Source of the DNA: Olsenella profusa
GTDB lineage: Bacteria; Actinomycetota; Coriobacteriia; Coriobacteriales; Atopobiaceae
Assembly (NCBI RefSeq): GCF_016900315.1
Contig: NZ_JACSNQ010000003.1
Span: 62,001 to 126,000, forward strand
Length of the DNA: 64,000 nt
Direction: 5' to 3'
In this document: positions 1 to 9,323 of the stretch, piece after piece
Numbering within the stretch: the stretch's first letter is position 1
How the letters are laid out: each line of letters begins with the position of its first letter
Program-made: the position numbers and the translations under genes
Notes under the pieces: generated by a model
Databases searched by the model: none
Told to the model about the DNA's origin: nothing
Seen by the model: the letters and a program-made list of their open reading frames with translations, nothing else

Positions 1-1160
1 ACGTGGGTGGCCTCCTCGGGTGACATGCCCATCCCCTCGTCGCGCACGGAGTAGGAGACGGCGTCGGCGTCTGCCGCCACGTCCAGCAAGATCCTCGTGC
101 CCGTCGCCGAGTAGCGCGCCGCGTTCTGCACGATCACGCGCGCGGACTGCTTGACCATCGACGCGTCACAGGTCACGACGAAGCGCTCGTCGCTCGCGGC
201 GTTGGTCGAGAAGCCCAGCTCGTAGGCGTGGTCGGCGTCGATCATGGCCGACTCGCCCGCCACCTCGCTCACCAGCGCGGCGAGGTTCACGGGCGCGAGC
301 TCGAGCGTGTTGCGCCCCGAGTCCCCGCGCGCGAGGAACAGCAGCTGCTCCACCAGCTCCTGCATGTGCGCGCCCTCGGCCTTGAGCGCGGTGATGGACT
401 CCTCCAGGACCGCTCGGTCGTCCTTGCCCCAGCGGTCGAGCATGTTCACGTAGCCCTGGATGACCGCGATCGGCGTGCGCAGCTCGTGGCTCGCGTCGGA
501 GACGAAGCGAATCTGCTGGAGCTTGGCCTCCTGCATCTGGCGCAGCAGCCCGTTGAGCGCCACCTCGATGCTCGCCAGGTCGTCGACGCCGGTCTTTACC
601 TGCGGCGAGTCGACCGACGCCCGCTCGATGGCCTGCTCGAGGCTCTCGATCTTGCTCGCGTCCATGATGTCCTTGGACCCGAGCGCCTCCGCGCTCAGGG
701 CGAGCGCGTTCAGGGGCTGCAGCCTGCGCCGGATTCGTCGGACGTCCGAGAAGATGCCCAGCAGGCTCAGCAGCTCGACGGCAAGAAGGGCGGCGCCCGC
801 GGGCCACAGGGAGATGAGGTCGGAGCCGGGCTCGAAGAAGAACCAGTCGCCCGCCGGGGTCGGACCCGTCTTGACGGCGAGCGTCAGCGCATCGAGCCCG
901 CTGCGACCCGTGCTGAAGAAGAGCTCGCAGGTCACGTGGTCTGCCGGGATGATGCCGTAGGCGAGCGCGTCGGCCGGGAGGTCCCGGGCGTACCCCACCC
1001 AGAGCGCGGCAAGCACGGCGAGAAGAGCGATCAGGTCCACGAGGACCCACCGCACCAGCCGCCTCCACCAGAAGCCGAGCGCGATTCTCCACGCAATCGA
1101 GGAGGAGCGCTTCTCGCCCGCCGCGAGCTGGGTGCTGGGAGGCTCAGCCTTCTCTGACAA
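1..1160 (-). CDS. Sensor histidine kinase, C-terminus cut by window edge
   Basis: Membrane sensor kinase of a two-component system, partner of the response regulator just upstream on the same strand. About 386 residues are visible. Two hydrophobic segments (about residues 33-55 and 130-150) flank an extracytoplasmic loop. A HAMP-like stretch follows, then the H-box SHELRTP with phosphoacceptor His near residue 225, and the ATP-binding domain up to the G1 box DEGMGM. The rest of the ATPase domain lies beyond position 1. No ATG starts this frame. I chose TTG at 1160, which has GAGGGG nine bases upstream and overlaps the regulator end by 17 bases, a sign of translational coupling. The signal sensed is unknown. 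Confidence 0.85.
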   Translation of the reverse strand, partial: MSEKAEPPSTQLAAGEKRSSSIAWRIALGFWWRRLVRWVLVDLIALLAVLAALWVGYARDLPADALAYGIIPADHVTCELFFSTGRSGLDALTLAVKTGPTPAGDWFFFEPGSDLISLWPAGAALLAVELLSLLGIFSDVRRIRRRLQPLNALALSAEALGSKDIMDASKIESLEQAIERASVDSPQVKTGVDDLASIEVALNGLLRQMQEAKLQQIRFVSDASHELRTPIAVIQGYVNMLDRWGKDDRAVLEESITALKAEGAHMQELVEQLLFLARGDSGRNTLELAPVNLAALVSEVAGESAMIDADHAYELGFSTNAASDERFVVTCDASMVKQSARVIVQNAARYSATGTRILLDVAADADAVSYSVRDEGMGMSPEEATH

Positions 1161-1833
1161 CGTAACCAACCCCTCGGACGGTGGTGATGAGCTTGACGCC
1201 AAAGCGGTCGTCGAGCTTGGCGCGCAGGTGGGCTATGTGCACGTCAACCACGTTGGTCTCCCCCACGTAGTCGTAGCCGAGGGCCTCCCGCGCGAGCTGG
1301 ACCCGCGTGAGCACGCGCCCCGGGTGCTCCATGAGGGCGCGCAGGACCTCGAACTCGCGGTTGGTGAGCTCCACGGGCTCGTCGCGCACGGAGACCACGT
1401 GGCGCTCGGGGTCGAGCGTCACCCCGCAGGCGGCGAGAACGCCCGCGGCGTCGGGCTCGGACAGGGCGGCGGGGGCGTGCCTCTTGAGCGCCACCCGCAC
1501 GCGGGCGAGAAGCTCCTCGATGGCAAAGGGCTTGGTCACGTAGTCGTCCGCGCCGGCGTCGAGGCCGGCGACCTTGTCCATCACCGCGTCGCGCGCCGTG
1601 AGCATGATGACGGGGACGTCCTTCTCGCGCCGGATGCGCCGCAGGACCTCCATGCCGTTGAGCTGGGGCAGCAGGATGTCCAGGAGGACGAGGTCGAAGT
1701 CCACGTCCAGCGCCCGGTCCACGGCCGAGCGCCCGTCCGCGACCCACGTGACCTCGTAGCCCTCGTGCGCGAGCTCGAGCTCGACGAAGCGCGCAAGCTT
1801 CTCCTCGTCCTCGACGAGCAGGACCCTAGTCAT
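1144..1833 (-). CDS. OmpR/PhoB-family response regulator
   Basis: DNA-binding response regulator of 229 residues. The receiver domain occupies residues 1-120 with the acidic pocket VEDEE near residue 8, phosphoacceptor Asp52 in LLDILLP and the conserved Lys in YVTKPF. The C-terminal winged helix (about 130-229) contains the OmpR-type segment LTNREFEVLRAL and ends GVGYVVREG. The start ATG at 1833 overlaps the end of the upstream DUF4342 gene by 8 bases, and the stop overlaps the kinase start. The three genes therefore form one transcription unit. Target genes cannot be read from the window; the co-transcribed membrane protein is a reasonable candidate. Confidence 0.93.
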   Translation of the reverse strand: MTRVLLVEDEEKLARFVELELAHEGYEVTWVADGRSAVDRALDVDFDLVLLDILLPQLNGMEVLRRIRREKDVPVIMLTARDAVMDKVAGLDAGADDYVTKPFAIEELLARVRVALKRHAPAALSEPDAAGVLAACGVTLDPERHVVSVRDEPVELTNREFEVLRALMEHPGRVLTRVQLAREALGYDYVGETNVVDVHIAHLRAKLDDRFGVKLITTVRGVGYVVREG

Positions 1834-2584
1834 GGCTCGGCTCCTCGGCGCCGCGCGCCTCGGGCTCGGGCTCCGGCGTCGCCGCCTCGTCGTTCGGCGA
1901 GAAGGACGCGGGCTCGTCGGCGGGCTCGGAGTCCGCACGCTCCTCCGCACGCGGCGCGGGCGCCGGGGTCGCCGGCCGCGGGGCGTAGGCCGGTGCGGGC
2001 GTCGGGGCAGGCGCGGGGGCCGTCGCGCGAGTCGCGGCGTGCGGCTCCTCCGCCTCCTCCGCCGGCCTCTCTATCCGACAGAAGAAGACCAGGTAGGCGA
2101 GGAAGAACACGGGAAGGATGAGCGCCATCCACCAGACGGGCTGGAACGGGCCCAGGTAGACGGCACGCCCGGTCGAGGCCGACGAGAGCAGCAGCCACAG
2201 CGCCTCGCCCACCACGGTGGGCAGAAGCGGCAGCTGCACGGACTTCTCGCCGTTACGGTAGGAGACCACCTTGCTGTCCATGCCGCGCCGCAGGAAGCGC
2301 CGGCACGCCGCCGCCATCCGCGAGAGCCAGCCCGCGGCCGCGCGCGGCCCCGACTGCGCCGAGCGAGCGTAGGCGTCCTGCGCCGCTCGCATCTCGCTCG
2401 AGACCCCCGCGCCCGGCGCGCCGGTTGACGCGCGCGCCGTCCCCGTCTGCGAGTAGCCACGCTCCTCCAGCCACACCAGGGCGTCCAGGACGTCGTCCCC
2501 GCAGGCGTCGAGCGCCGCCTTCGCGTCCGCGTAGCCCACGCCGGCCTTCTCGCGCACGGTCTCCACAAGCTCGATCTTCTCCAT
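1826..2584 (-). CDS. UBA-like / DUF4342 membrane protein with Pro-rich tail
   Basis: Protein of 252 residues of unknown function. Residues 1-45 resemble the UBA/TS-N fold (EKAGVGYADAKAAL, ALVWLEERGY). Residues about 100-135 match the DUF4342 pattern (a basic segment, then LPLLPTVVGEALWLLL). A strongly hydrophobic helix lies near residues 155-178 (WWMALILPVFFLAYLVFF). The last 70 residues are a Pro/Ala/Glu-rich, probably disordered tail containing SFSP. The ATG at 2584 follows GAGAGGGG. It is first in the operon with the two-component pair, so it may be an accessory envelope component of that system; this is inference from context only. Confidence 0.8.
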   Translation of the reverse strand: MEKIELVETVREKAGVGYADAKAALDACGDDVLDALVWLEERGYSQTGTARASTGAPGAGVSSEMRAAQDAYARSAQSGPRAAAGWLSRMAAACRRFLRRGMDSKVVSYRNGEKSVQLPLLPTVVGEALWLLLSSASTGRAVYLGPFQPVWWMALILPVFFLAYLVFFCRIERPAEEAEEPHAATRATAPAPAPTPAPAYAPRPATPAPAPRAEERADSEPADEPASFSPNDEAATPEPEPEARGAEEPSHD

Positions 2585-2708
2585 GGCAATCCCCTCTCTC
2601 GGTCGGTTGCCAGATCCGTCTCTGAGAACATGGTCCCAGGGCCAGATTAACCTCACCTTGAGAGGGGATTAACGTTTTCCCCAGCTTTGTCGGCCGGCGG
2701 GCCGGAAG

Positions 2709-2736
2709 GGATACGAAGGGACCGTCCCCTTGTCTC
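2709..2736. repeat. REP-like element abutting the argG stop codon
   Basis: Imperfect palindrome, read on the minus strand as GAGACAAGGGGACGGTCCC followed by TTCGTATC. It starts at the base after the argG stop codon. A near relative lies at 51611-51637, and half of the unit (GACAGGGGGACGG) recurs in the 53089-53196 inverted repeat. It resembles dispersed REP-type sequences, but no transposase for them is visible here. Confidence 0.6.
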
Positions 2737-3966
<1,230 letters not shown>

Positions 3967-4008
3967 GGTGATTCCCTTCGGTTGGTTGGCTAGCTGCTTG
4001 ACGTGCAT

Positions 4009-4034
4009 ACAAGAAAGCCCCGACGTCGCGGGGC
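4009..4034 (-). terminator. Candidate argG attenuator terminator
   Basis: On the minus strand GCCCCG, loop CGACGT and CGGGGC form a perfect 6-bp stem (4034-4017), followed by UUUCUUGU. It lies between the leader ORF and argG. Bases 4030-4023 (CGCGACGT) can instead pair with 4089-4082 (ATGTCGCG), immediately after the leader stop codon, giving an 8-bp competing helix with one G-U. The U tract is imperfect, so termination strength is uncertain. Confidence 0.5.
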
Positions 4035-4089
4035 GCTTGGAGCCGAGGCTGGCGATAAGAACCGGCAAGCTTGAAGCGACACGCGACAT

Positions 4090-4167
4090 CTAGGGCGTGA
4101 TTCGTCGGTTCTGGCGTCGGGAGGGGAGGAGGGCCGCAGCGGGCGTCTGCGCGCTGTGAACGTTCAT
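4090..4167 (-). CDS. Arginine-rich leader peptide upstream of argG
   Basis: A 25-codon ORF begins with ATG at 4167, nine bases after a strong ribosome site GAGGAGG, and ends with TAG at 4090-4092. Near its end it encodes SRRQNRRITP: four arginine codons (CGA CGC ... CGA CGA) within six positions, three of them the usually rare CGA. It precedes a terminator-like hairpin and argG. This is the arrangement of a ribosome-mediated attenuator: arginine-starved ribosomes would stall at the Arg codons. I know of no described homologue, so it is a prediction from sequence. A chance ORF remains possible, but the ribosome site and codon content argue against that. Confidence 0.55.
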   Translation of the reverse strand: MNVHSAQTPAAALLPSRRQNRRITP

Positions 4168-4284
4168 AAACGTTGGCCTCCTCAAGTACGTTGAGCGGGC
4201 GCGGGCTATTGGCCCGCGGCTGTCTGACGAGGCTGACTATAGACCGCCGCGGCGGCGTGGTCCGGAATTGAATTCGAGTGGAAA

Positions 4285-4320
4285 CAAAAAGGGCCGGACG
4301 CCGAGAAGGACGTCCGGCCC
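4285..4320 (-). terminator. Terminator of the sugar operon after deoC
   Basis: Perfect 10-bp stem GGGCCGGACG / CGTCCGGCCC with a 10-base loop, followed on the minus strand by TTTTTG. It ends the deoC transcript before the argG leader region. Confidence 0.9.
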
Positions 4321-4339
4321 GAGGGCTGCGGGAGCGCGG

Positions 4340-4981
4340 CTATCCGGCCACGATGGCGATGCCGCTGCTCGTGCCGATGCGGTCGGCACCGGCGTCGACC
4401 ATGGCCTGGGCCTCGGCGGCGTTGTGGATGCCGCCGGACGCCTTGACCTTGCAGCGGTCCCCCACGGTCCTGCGCATGAGGGCCACGTCCTCGACGGTGG
4501 CGCCGCCGGTCGAGAAGCCCGTGGAGGTCTTCACGAAGGTGGCGCCCGCCTCGACGGAGAGCTCGCAGGCGCGCACGATCTGCTCCGGCGTGAGCAGGCA
4601 GGTCTCGAGGATCACCTTGACGCAGCGGCCGCGGGCGGCCTCCACGACGGCGGCGATGTCGGCTCGGACCGCGTCGTCCTCCCCGGCGAGCAGCCAGCCG
4701 ACGTTGATGACCATGTCGAGCTCGTCGGCGCCGTCGGCGACGGCGCAGGTGGCCTCGGCCACCTTGCCGGCGGTGGACATGGCGCCGAGCGGGAACCCGA
4801 TGACCGTGCAGACCTTGACCGGGCTGTCGGCAAGGCGCTCGGCGGCCGTGGCCACCCAGCACGAGTTCACGCAGACGGAGGCAAAGCCGTGCTCGGCGGC
4901 CTCGTCGCAGAGGCGCTCGACCTGCTCGCGCGTGGCGTTGGCCTTGAGGACGGTGTGATCGATGATCGATGCGAGGCTCAT
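4340..4981 (-). CDS. deoC: Deoxyribose-phosphate aldolase
   Basis: Class I aldolase cleaving 2-deoxyribose-5-phosphate to glyceraldehyde-3-phosphate and acetaldehyde. The 213-residue protein has the DeoC family pattern: Schiff-base Lys151 in FVKTSTGF, the relay Lys180 in KVKASGGI, and DMVINVGWL at residues 89-97. Its ATG (4981) overlaps the stop of the transketolase C-terminal gene by four bases (ATGA), so translation is coupled. It is last in the PTS-transketolase operon. That setting suggests it works on a product of the imported sugar, or as a related aldolase with another short aldehyde, rather than in nucleoside salvage. No nucleoside phosphorylase is nearby. Confidence 0.93.
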   Translation of the reverse strand: MSLASIIDHTVLKANATREQVERLCDEAAEHGFASVCVNSCWVATAAERLADSPVKVCTVIGFPLGAMSTAGKVAEATCAVADGADELDMVINVGWLLAGEDDAVRADIAAVVEAARGRCVKVILETCLLTPEQIVRACELSVEAGATFVKTSTGFSTGGATVEDVALMRRTVGDRCKVKASGGIHNAAEAQAMVDAGADRIGTSSGIAIVAG

Positions 4982-5937
4982 GCGAGGCCTCCCTTGACCG
5001 AGGCCACGAGGTCGTCGGCGGTGAGGTGGAAGTCCTTCTGGAGCCACGCGGGGTCGCCCACCTGGCCGAAGCGCTCCTTCACGCCGTGACGGACGAGCTT
5101 GACGCCCGCACCGGCCTCGGCGAGCGTAGCGGCGACGGCGTCGCCCAGGCCGCCGATGACGCCGTGGTTCTCGAAGGTGACCACGAGCTTCTTGCCGGCC
5201 GCCTCGGAGAGCACGAGCTCCTCGTCGAGCGGCTTGACGCAGAACATGTCGACCACCGAGCAGGAGACTCCCTCCGCCTCGAGCGCCTCGGCGGCGTCGA
5301 GGGCCTCGCTCACGAGCTGGCCGCACGCAACGATCAGCACGTCGGAGCCCTCACGCAGGAGGTTGCCCTTGCCGAGCTCGAACGTGGAGCCGCTCTCGTA
5401 GACGGTGCGGACGGCCTTGCGGTTGGCGCGGATGTAGTGGATGCCCTCGAGCTTGGCGAACTCGGCGACGATCCAGCGCATCTGGGTCTCGTCGGCGGCG
5501 TCGCAGACGACGGCGCCGGGGATGGTGCGCATGAGCGCCATGTCCTCCCACGTGGTGTGGGTGCCGCCGTTGGTGCCGACGCAGAAGCCTGGGTCGGATC
5601 CGAAGATGTTGAGGGTGTTGTGCGCGTAGGCGCCCGACAGGAAGATCTGGTCGAACACACGGCGCGTGGAGAAGGGCCCGAAGGTGTGCGTGAACGGGTG
5701 GTAGCCCTCGGAGGACATGCCCGCCGCCACGCCGATCATGTTGGCCTCGGCGATGCCGCACTGGATGAAGCGCTCGGGGTACTTCTTGGCAATGTTGGTG
5801 AAGTGGCTCGCGCCACCCAGGTCGGCCTCGAGGGCGACGACCCGCTCGTCGACGGCCATGGCCTGCTCGATGGAGTCCACCATGACGTCGCGAAGCTCCG
5901 CACCCTTCTTGGTGCGGTCCTTGGCTAGCGTGAACAC
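4978..5937 (-). CDS. Transketolase, C-terminal subunit
   Basis: Pyrimidine-binding and C-terminal domains of a split transketolase, 319 residues. Seen are the thiamine-pyrimidine domain with the catalytic Glu region [15 protein letters not shown] (about residues 60-75), TFGPFSTRR, and the transketolase C-domain with [16 protein letters not shown]. The stop of the N-terminal subunit gene directly abuts this start, so both halves are made together. The enzyme moves two-carbon units between sugar phosphates using thiamine diphosphate. A dedicated split transketolase beside a PTS and a transaldolase-like gene points to catabolism of a pentose or pentitol entering the pentose phosphate pathway. 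Confidence 0.94.
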   Translation of the reverse strand: MFTLAKDRTKKGAELRDVMVDSIEQAMAVDERVVALEADLGGASHFTNIAKKYPERFIQCGIAEANMIGVAAGMSSEGYHPFTHTFGPFSTRRVFDQIFLSGAYAHNTLNIFGSDPGFCVGTNGGTHTTWEDMALMRTIPGAVVCDAADETQMRWIVAEFAKLEGIHYIRANRKAVRTVYESGSTFELGKGNLLREGSDVLIVACGQLVSEALDAAEALEAEGVSCSVVDMFCVKPLDEELVLSEAAGKKLVVTFENHGVIGGLGDAVAATLAEAGAGVKLVRHGVKERFGQVGDPAWLQKDFHLTADDLVASVKGGLA

Positions 5938-6792
5938 TTATGCCTCACTCCCCTCGATGTAGGCGCCCAGCTCGGCAATCGCGGCGTCGGCCGCCTCGCG
6001 GCAGGCGGGGTCGGAGAACTTCACCGAGTGGTTGCCGGGGTAGGTCTCGAAGAACGGCACGCCGGCGCCCTTGACGGTGTCCATGACCACGCAGGTGGCG
6101 GAGTCGGTGACCGCCTCGGCGGCGGCAAGCGCCTCGTCGAGGGCCTCGATGTCCTGGCCGTTGACCTGCTGCACCGCAAAGCCGAAGGCGCACATCTTCC
6201 CGGCGATGTCAAACGGGTTCATGACCTCCTCGCACGTGCCGTCGAGCTGGCGCTTGTTCCAGTCGATGACCACGATGCAGTTGCTCAGCTTGTAGTGGGC
6301 AAGGTACTCGAACGCCTCCCAGCACTGTCCCTCGTTAAGCTCGCCGTCGCCCACGATGAGGTAGACGTGGCGGTCGCTGCCCTTCATGCGCAGCGCGGTG
6401 GCGATGCCGGCGGCGGTGGAGGTGCCCTGGCCGAGCGAGCCGGTGGTCATGTCCACGCCCGGGGTCTTGGTGCGGTCCGGGTGCGACGGCAGGTTGGTGC
6501 CGCCCTGGTTCAGCGTGAGCAGCATCTCACGGTCGAAGAAGCCGCTCTCAGCGAGCGCCGAGTACCACGCGGGACCGGCGTGCCCCTTGGAGAGCACCAC
6601 TCGGTCGCGGCCCTCCCAGCGCGGGTTCTTGGGATCGTAGCTGAGGCGGCGTCCGTACAGCACGCTCATGAGCTCCACGATGGACATGGAGCCGCCCAGA
6701 TGGCCGGAGCCGGCCTTCTCGAGCATGACGAGGATGTCGCGGCGGATCTTGGCCGCCAGCAGCTTGAGCTCGGAAAGCTCCTCAGGCGTCAT
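5938..6792 (-). CDS. Transketolase, N-terminal (ThDP-binding) subunit
   Basis: Diphosphate-binding half of the split transketolase, 284 residues. It contains GSGHLGGSMS, SKGHAGPAWYSAL, GSLGQG and the thiamine-diphosphate/Mg motif beginning VGDGELNEGQ and reaching the later Asn in DWNK. The ATG at 6792 follows GGGAGGAG; the long upstream open frame lacks a comparable ribosome site. It abuts the C-terminal subunit gene with no gap. A terminator-like hairpin (6882-6912) and a 13-bp repeat motif separate it from the PTS IIB gene, so the enzyme half of the operon may be transcribed at lower or separate levels. Confidence 0.94.
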   Translation of the reverse strand: MTPEELSELKLLAAKIRRDILVMLEKAGSGHLGGSMSIVELMSVLYGRRLSYDPKNPRWEGRDRVVLSKGHAGPAWYSALAESGFFDREMLLTLNQGGTNLPSHPDRTKTPGVDMTTGSLGQGTSTAAGIATALRMKGSDRHVYLIVGDGELNEGQCWEAFEYLAHYKLSNCIVVIDWNKRQLDGTCEEVMNPFDIAGKMCAFGFAVQQVNGQDIEALDEALAAAEAVTDSATCVVMDTVKGAGVPFFETYPGNHSVKFSDPACREAADAAIAELGAYIEGSEA

Positions 6793-6851
6793 GTGAGGTC
6801 TCCTCCCTTTCTTGCTCTCTTCAACGGTTTCGGGTTTCGGCACGCGTCCTC

Positions 6852-6864
6852 GGCGAGAAGAACC
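6852..6864 (-). repeat. GGTTCTTCTCGCC motif, exact copy 1
   Basis: Exact 13-bp copy read on the minus strand, in the gap between the IIB and transketolase genes. The next five bases (TCGGG on the plus strand) are also shared with copy 2 at 11136. Confidence 0.8.
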
Positions 6865-6881
6865 TCGGGACGCGCGACAGA

Positions 6882-6912
6882 CACAAGAGGAGCCCGTGCT
6901 TGGACGGGCTCC
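6882..6912 (-). terminator. Hairpin between PTS IIB and transketolase genes
   Basis: Perfect 9-bp stem GGAGCCCGT / ACGGGCTCC with a 6-base loop, then TCTTGTG on the minus strand. The weak T tract suggests partial termination that lowers transketolase expression relative to the PTS genes. Confidence 0.65.
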
Positions 6913-6928
6913 CCTCGCTAGGCTGTTG

Positions 6929-7213
6929 TTACAGACCCATCTTCTCGCGAAGCTTCTGCTCCAGCTCGTTCTTGTCGACGATGTTCTGGAGAACCACGAC
7001 GTCCTCCTTGGGGACGTCCTTGATGAAGTCTGCGAGGTCGCGGCCGACGACGAAGAGGTCGGCGGCACCGGGGTGAACATCGGAGGTGGTGGAGTGGACG
7101 ACCTCCACGCCCTCGACGCCCATCTTCTTGAGGGCGTCCTGGATGTTCATCTCGACCATGAGGCTCGAGCCGAGGCCGGAGCCGCACGCGCACATGATCT
7201 TTCTCACCTGCAT
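6929..7213 (-). CDS. PTS system IIB component, ascorbate/UlaB type
   Basis: Cytoplasmic phosphocarrier that passes phosphate from IIA to the incoming sugar. The 94-residue protein starts MQVRKIMCACGSGLGSS. The family phospho-Cys is most likely the second Cys of this loop (residue 10), which precedes GSGLGSS as in lactose/ascorbate IIB domains. The ATG at 7213 has AAAGGAAG upstream. It sits between IIC (43 bases upstream) and the split transketolase. Family membership is clear. The substrate is not: UlaB-like IIB proteins occur in several uncharacterised pentose or polyol systems. Confidence 0.92.
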   Translation of the reverse strand: MQVRKIMCACGSGLGSSLMVEMNIQDALKKMGVEGVEVVHSTTSDVHPGAADLFVVGRDLADFIKDVPKEDVVVLQNIVDKNELEQKLREKMGL

Positions 7214-7255
7214 GTTGACTACTTCCTTTCTGTTGTGACGCCTGACGTCACTAGG

Positions 7256-8671
7256 CTACTCCTGGGTCTTGGGCTTGGGAGCAACGATGTTGTAGATAAT
7301 CGGCAGAAGGAAGCAGATGATGCAGACGACGAGCAGCGGCCAGCCCGGGATGATCTGGGCGAGGTTGCCGAAGAGGATGCCCATCCAGGAGAAGTCGGCG
7401 TCGGAGAACGTGGCCGAGGTGAAGCCGAGGGCCGTGAAGACGGGCATGCAGATGGCCGGCAGGAAGGTGATCAGCAGGCCGTGGGCGAAGGCACCGGCGA
7501 TGCAGCCCTTGAGGCCGCCCTCGGCGTTGCCGAAGACGCCGGCGGAGGCGCCGCAGAAGAAGTGCGGGACGACGCCCGGGAGGATCAGGGCAACCGGGGT
7601 GATGTTGGCGTTGATGAGGGTCAGGATGACCAGGCCAACGATGCCGGCGACGAACGAGGTCAGGAAGCCGATGATGACCGCGTTAGGAGCGTACGGGAAG
7701 CACACCGGGCAGTCGATGGCGGGCTTGGCGCCGGGGACGAGCTTCTCGGCGATGCCCTTGAAGGCGGGGACGATCTCGCCGACGATCAGACGGACGCCGG
7801 AGAGGATGATGTAGACGCCGCCGGCGAAGGACATGCCGGAGGTCAGCGACCACACGAGCCAGTTGGTCGTGGTCTCGGTGCCGACGTTGAGCAGCGTGTT
7901 GAGGTACTGGAACTGCGTCGGGTCCTCGCCGAGGATGCCACGGCCCACGGCGACGCCGGTGACGATCACGAAGAGCACCATCATCGTGATGGAGATGGAG
8001 ACGGTGGTGTCACGCAGGAAGATGAGGCGCTTGGGGAAGTTCACGTCCTCGGTGGACTTGCCACCCTTGAAGAAGTGGCCCACCCAGCCGGCGAAGGCGT
8101 AGCCGATGCCACCGAAGTGGCCGAAGGCGATGCCGTCGGAGCCGGTGATCTTGCGGAACGTAGGCTGGCAGTAGGCCGGGGAGAGAACCATGATGAGGCC
8201 GAGCAGGCAGCCGCCGGCGACGTAGAGGGACCAGCCCTCGAGGCCACCGATGGAGAGGACGACGGCGAGCATGCACGCCATGTAGAGCGTGTGGTGACCG
8301 GTCAGGAAGATGTAGGGCATGCGGGAGAAGCGCGCCAGCACGATGTTGAGAATCATGCCGAGGCACATGATGATTGCCGACGCCTGGCCGAAGTCGTTCA
8401 GGGCCATCGACACGACGGCCTCGTTGTTGGGAACGACGCCCTGCATGTTGAAGGCGTAGTTGAAGACCTCGCCGAAGGCGTTCAGCGAGCCGGACTGCAG
8501 GAAGCTGGAGCCCGCCTCAAGAACGAGGAAGCCGACGATGGTCTTGACGGTACCGGTAACGATGTCCTCGATGGGCTTGCCCTGAAGGGCGAGACCAAGG
8601 AGCGAGAGAAGGCCGACGAGAATGGCCGGGGTGGACAGAATGTTGACCACAAAGTCAAGGACTGCGTCCAT
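7256..8671 (-). CDS. PTS system IIC component, ascorbate/UlaA type
   Basis: Membrane permease of the PTS, 471 residues and about 11 hydrophobic segments, the usual UlaA/SgaT size. Recognisable segments are the N-terminal LSTPAILVGLLSLLGLALQ, the GHHTLYMACM stretch, FGHFGGIGYAFAGWVG and VPHFFCGASAGVFGN. It translocates the sugar, which is phosphorylated by IIB. The start ATG at 8671 follows GTGAGGTAGAGAAG. It is co-directional with IIA (119 bases upstream) and IIB. The accompanying transketolase, deoC and transaldolase-like genes argue that the substrate is not simply ascorbate, since no UlaD/E/F-type enzymes are present. Confidence 0.94.
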   Translation of the reverse strand: MDAVLDFVVNILSTPAILVGLLSLLGLALQGKPIEDIVTGTVKTIVGFLVLEAGSSFLQSGSLNAFGEVFNYAFNMQGVVPNNEAVVSMALNDFGQASAIIMCLGMILNIVLARFSRMPYIFLTGHHTLYMACMLAVVLSIGGLEGWSLYVAGGCLLGLIMVLSPAYCQPTFRKITGSDGIAFGHFGGIGYAFAGWVGHFFKGGKSTEDVNFPKRLIFLRDTTVSISITMMVLFVIVTGVAVGRGILGEDPTQFQYLNTLLNVGTETTTNWLVWSLTSGMSFAGGVYIILSGVRLIVGEIVPAFKGIAEKLVPGAKPAIDCPVCFPYAPNAVIIGFLTSFVAGIVGLVILTLINANITPVALILPGVVPHFFCGASAGVFGNAEGGLKGCIAGAFAHGLLITFLPAICMPVFTALGFTSATFSDADFSWMGILFGNLAQIIPGWPLLVVCIICFLLPIIYNIVAPKPKTQE

Positions 8672-8718
8672 CTTCTCTACCTCACTTTCCTAGATCCATA
8701 CCTGACTGTCTGCTGCCT

Positions 8719-8744
8719 GTCGACGATCTCTCCCTGTCGTCGAC
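8719..8744. other. Inverted repeat between PTS IIA and IIC genes
   Basis: Perfect 8-bp arms GTCGACGA and TCGTCGAC separated by 10 bases, in the untranslated gap between IIA and IIC. It has no T tract. It could be an RNA stem that adjusts relative expression or an operator half-site pair. Confidence 0.45.
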
Positions 8745-8790
8745 GAGAAAGCCGAAACCTGCTTACGGGCCGGGGCGCCCGCCGGGCCGC

Positions 8791-9237
8791 CTACTCGGCG
8801 ACGAAGAAGTCGTAGATCTCGTCGGCCGTGGCGGCCTCGGCGATCTTGGTGATGTTGTCCGGGTCACAGAACATCGTGGCCAGGCGACGCATGACCTCGA
8901 TGTGACCGTCGGCGTCCGTGGCGGCAAGCGTCACGAGCACGCGCACGTCCGGGCCCTCCTCCTTGAAGCGGATGGGCTCGCGCAGCACCGTCACGGCCAG
9001 CTGGCGCTTGAGGACGCCCTGGTCGGGACGGGCGTGCAGGAGCGCCAGGTCCGGGCAGATGACGAAGTAGGGGCCGAACTCCCTGGCGTTATCGATGATG
9101 CCGTCAATGTAGCGGCTCTCCACATAGCCCTGGTCGACGAGCGGCTGGACGGCCACGTGGACGGACTCCTCCCACGAGTCGACCTTCTCGACGATCTGCA
9201 CGTTCTCGCGCTTGAGCATTGACTGCATACCTGCCAC
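8791..9237 (-). CDS. PTS system IIA component (mannitol/fructose type)
   Basis: First gene of the sugar operon; a 148-residue cytoplasmic IIA domain that takes phosphate from HPr and gives it to IIB. The phospho-His is predicted at residue 68 in LALLHARP, in the place of the family PHG/PHA segment, followed by the typical GV..R.LAVTVLREPI-like strand. GTG at 9237 was chosen because GGAGG lies six bases upstream; an ATG at 9228 is too far from it. A tandem TTTCCTG...TTCCTG motif lies about 70 bases upstream and probably binds the divergent DeoR-type regulator. Confidence 0.9.
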   Translation of the reverse strand: MAGMQSMLKRENVQIVEKVDSWEESVHVAVQPLVDQGYVESRYIDGIIDNAREFGPYFVICPDLALLHARPDQGVLKRQLAVTVLREPIRFKEEGPDVRVLVTLAATDADGHIEVMRRLATMFCDPDNITKIAEAATADEIYDFFVAE

Positions 9238-9303
9238 GATGCGCCTCCTTCGCTGGCCACAAAGGCCCACTCGCATTCATACGGGCGATACTATACCGCT
9301 TTT

Positions 9304-9323
9304 TTTCCTGTTTCTTCCTGTTC
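9304..9323. promoter_or_regulatory. Candidate DeoR-family operator before the PTS operon
   Basis: Direct repeat TTTCCTG, four bases, then TTCCTG, in the gap between IIA (minus) and the DeoR-type regulator (plus). The same arrangement with the same four-base spacing recurs at 11089-11108 upstream of the transaldolase-like gene and was not seen elsewhere in the window. This makes it a likely binding site of the regulator encoded between them. Confidence 0.6.

Noticed and set aside
6812-8815. Long plus-strand open frame opposite the PTS genes, and similar long frames opposite argG, gyrB, gyrA, typA and purD
   Set aside because: They are composition artefacts of GC-rich coding DNA read on the other strand; no family motifs and no ribosome sites.
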